NCBI GenBank assembly: GCA_007692495.1
Contig: REBZ01000106.1
Span: forward strand, 142,449 to 206,448
Length of the DNA stretch: 64,000 bases
Reading direction: 5' to 3'
Origin: Alkalicoccus sp.
GTDB lineage: Bacteria > Bacillota > Bacilli > Bacillales > Salisediminibacteriaceae
This document shows, in pieces, positions 62,423-64,000 of the stretch. Each line of letters begins with the position of its first letter. The first letter of the stretch is position 1. The notes beneath the pieces were generated by a model. The model saw only the letters and a program-made list of their open reading frames with translations. It did not search any database and was not told the DNA's origin. A program made the translations under genes and the position numbers.

Positions 62423-63313
62423 ATGAATTTTGGAAGTGTCATTACTGCTATGGTAACTCCTTTTGATGCTAATGGAAGTGTAGACGTACAGGCTCTAAGG
62501 CAGCTCGTAAATCATTTAATTGAAAACGGCTCGGATGCAATCGTTGTCGGTGGAACAACCGGGGAGGCCCCAACACTTTCCCACGCTGAAAAGGCTGCCC
62601 TTTTTAAGAATACTGTAGAATTTGTGGGCGGCAGGGTGCCGGTGATTGCCGGGACAGGTACAAACAGTACACACGCGGCGGTGGAACTGACGCAGCTTGC
62701 CGAGCAGGCAGGTGTTGATGCTGCTATGCTTTCCACCCCATATTATAATAAACCAAGCCAGGAAGGCATGTATTATCACTTTAAAGCAGTTGCAGATGCT
62801 GTATCCCTGCCTATAATGCTTTATAATGTTCCCGGCCGTACAGGCGTTCATCTGAGTGTGGAAACGACCGCAGCTCTGGCAGCTGATGTAGAAAATATTG
62901 TTTCCATTAAAGATGCCAGCGGTGATCTGGACCACATGACGGCCGTCCTATCTTCTGTACCTGAAGACTTTACCCTGTACAGCGGTGATGACAGCCTGAC
63001 GCTTCCAGCTCTATCTGTCGGTGCTTCCGGTATTATTTCTGTCGCGGCCCATATTATAGGCAATGATATGCAGCGCATGGTCTCTGCCTACAGTGCGGGG
63101 CAAAACCGATATGCAGCCCAGATTCACCGGGAGCTAACGCCGATTATGGCAGCAATGTTCAGCGCGCCAAGCCCTGCACCGGTAAAGGCGGCTCTGGAAA
63201 TGATGAATATTTCCACAGGTTCTGTCCGTCTTCCGCTGGTCCCCCTCAACGAAGAGGAAAAAGAGCTTATTTACCACGTTATACAGCACAACTTATTCTC
63301 TTCCGCTGTGTAA
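62423..63313 (+). CDS. dapA: 4-hydroxy-tetrahydrodipicolinate synthase
   Basis: Enzyme of 296 residues condensing pyruvate with aspartate semialdehyde, the first committed step of lysine and diaminopimelate synthesis. Schiff-base Lys163 in VSIKDASG, Tyr134 in LYNVPGRTG and GGTTGEAPTLS at 43-53 are the expected active-site residues. I chose ATG 62423 (GAGGTG, 6-nt spacing) over a GTG three codons upstream that overlaps the ribosome site. Controlled by a lysine riboswitch; transcribed alone and followed by a terminator-like hairpin. Confidence 0.96.
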   Translation: MNFGSVITAMVTPFDANGSVDVQALRQLVNHLIENGSDAIVVGGTTGEAPTLSHAEKAALFKNTVEFVGGRVPVIAGTGTNSTHAAVELTQLAEQAGVDAAMLSTPYYNKPSQEGMYYHFKAVADAVSLPIMLYNVPGRTGVHLSVETTAALAADVENIVSIKDASGDLDHMTAVLSSVPEDFTLYSGDDSLTLPALSVGASGIISVAAHIIGNDMQRMVSAYSAGQNRYAAQIHRELTPIMAAMFSAPSPAPVKAALEMMNISTGSVRLPLVPLNEEEKELIYHVIQHNLFSSAV

Positions 63314-63335
63314 TAAATCAATGCTTCAGAATAGT

Positions 63336-63369
63336 GAAAAGACCCCGGCTGCTGTCCCGGGGTCTTTTC
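63336..63369 (+). terminator. dapA terminator
   Basis: Perfect 13-bp stem GAAAAGACCCCGG / CCGGGGTCTTTTC after the dapA stop; four T lie in the stem end. Confidence 0.75.
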
Positions 63370-63370
63370 A

Positions 63371-63812
63371 GCTTATTGATTAAGTGATCATTCCATAATA
63401 GTTATTCCAGTCAGTGTATAAGCTCCTTCTCTGGCGGAAGCCTGCCGTCGGACTTGTCTTCAGCTGTTTGGCCTGCGCCGTGGTCTGACTGCGCTTATCC
63501 CAACGGCGTCCCCGCCATTACGGAGCAAAGCCATCTCTTTACCGAAGAAAACTGTTGGACTAATGCGGTTTTTAAATTTTTTTATTTTCCCGATGCAGCC
63601 ACAGGAATGCTCCGGGGCGATAAAGGACGAGGCGAAGATCCGTTTGGGTGGAAGAAATCAGCTGAGCCCGGCCCACCGGGAAAGCGTCCCGGAAGGCGAA
63701 AGCAGGGAGCCGTACATAAAAAATACTTTATTAACAGCATGAAAAGGAGACCTGTTCAGCAGGCCCCCTTTTTCAGGTTCACCTATATCAGCTGAAGTGA
63801 CGGCTCAGAAGA
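63371..63812. other. non-coding region between dapA and ykuR
   Basis: Convergent spacer of about 440 nt. Positions 63640-63715 (GGTGGAAGAAATCAGCTGAG, CGGGAAAGCGTCCCGG, AAGGCGAAAGC) resemble part of repeat B. A long open frame at 63454-63795 has no ribosome site and a repeat-derived, Pro/Arg/Gly-rich translation; not called. Confidence 0.5.
63640..63715 (+). repeat. partial repeat B
   Basis: GGAAGAAATCAGCTGAGCCC then GGCCCACCGGGAAAGCGTCC matches 45335-45400 (GGAAGAAATCAGCTGAAGCC, GGCCCGCCCGGAAAGCCTCC). Contains the palindrome CGGGAAAGCGTCCCG. Confidence 0.6.
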
Positions 63813-64000
63813 TCAGGAAGATCGTTCTTTCAGCCACTCAATGACCCAGGCAGTACCAGGTACAAGAGCATCCTCGTCCGGTCGCAGCCGGCTTGAATGA
63901 AGCCCATGGGGACTGTTGACACCCAGCCAGAACATGACTCCGGGAACTTCTTCAAGAAAGTATCCAAAATCTTCCCCTGTCATAGCTTTTTCACTTGGAA
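63813..64000 (-). CDS. ykuR: N-acetyldiaminopimelate deacetylase, 3' end (partial)
   Basis: The last 61 residues of an M20-family amidohydrolase run off the right edge of the window. The translation [20 protein letters not shown] followed by [15 protein letters not shown] matches the C-terminal region of N-acetyldiaminopimelate deacetylase, with the conserved E-D metal-ligand/dimer segment. In the acetylase branch of lysine synthesis this enzyme releases acetate to give LL-diaminopimelate. Its position beside dapA fits that pathway. Start and upstream partner (expected dapH) are outside the window. Confidence 0.8.
   Translation of the reverse strand, partial: PSEKAMTGEDFGYFLEEVPGVMFWLGVNSPHGLHSSRLRPDEDALVPGTAWVIEWLKERSS

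Noticed and set aside
63454..63795. 113-codon plus-strand frame after dapA
   Set aside because: Partly repeat-derived, Pro/Gly/Arg-rich, no ribosome site; treated as non-coding.

Overview
The window reads as chromosome of a low-GC Gram-positive, most likely a halophilic or alkaliphilic Bacillaceae member. The evidence is a Bacillus-type gene set (topB, cvfB/yitL, typA, ypcP, ykqA, ykpA-like ABC-F, addAB, an argCJBD-carAB-argF operon, ykuR), strong AGGAGG-type ribosome binding sites, TTG/GTG starts, a proline T-box and glycine and lysine riboswitches. The proteins look acidic. There are no rRNA, tRNA, CRISPR or complete prophage features.

Layout. 1-9.5 kb (minus strand): retropepsin-like protein, topB, cvfB, ilvA, then amt - DUF294 nucleotidyltransferase - DEDDh exonuclease joined by ATGA overlaps behind a promoter with a TnrA-like box, then a DMT exporter. 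9.6-12 kb: acyltransferase-3 membrane protein and a serine hydrolase, convergent. 12-18.5 kb (plus): glycine riboswitch - ACT protein - UPF0210 protein; proline T-box - proBA; typA. 18.5-23.8 kb: accessory stretch with two kinds of dispersed non-coding repeat, a tyrosine recombinase lacking the first catalytic Arg beside a 28-bp palindromic site, a DCC-family protein, a BtuF-like protein, ypcP and a DUF6884 protein. 23.8-26.3 kb: patatin-like lipase and ilvE. 26.3-38.8 kb (minus): the whole arginine pathway, argCJBD-carAB-argF, argG and argH, behind a strong promoter with an operator-like palindrome. 38.9-47.9 kb: cls, MsrA-MsrB fusion with a degenerate MsrB half, msrA, a serine hydrolase, ohr, a C45-family hydrolase, a GNAT-like protein, ykqA and a coiled-coil protein. 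48-58.5 kb: two unknown genes, an ABC-F protein, addBA. 58.7-64 kb: three-gene redox/membrane operon, then lysine riboswitch - dapA and the 3' end of ykuR.

How it works together. Much of the window is nitrogen and amino-acid metabolism (ammonium uptake, Ile/Val, Pro, Arg, Lys), with control visible in the DNA: TnrA/CodY-like sites at amt, a cre-like site at ilvA, T-box at proBA, riboswitches at the ACT operon and dapA, and an operator palindrome at argC. A second theme is oxidative-damage repair (Msr proteins, Ohr) and DNA repair (addAB, topB, exonucleases).

Most worth following up: the ammonium-transporter operon in which DUF294 and exonuclease genes sit where glnK would be expected; the two copies of a ~135-nt element whose differences keep base pairing; the recombinase-like protein with its palindromic site; the glycine-riboswitch-controlled ACT/UPF0210 pair; and the dapA leader, which has an SD-covering hairpin after its riboswitch terminator.
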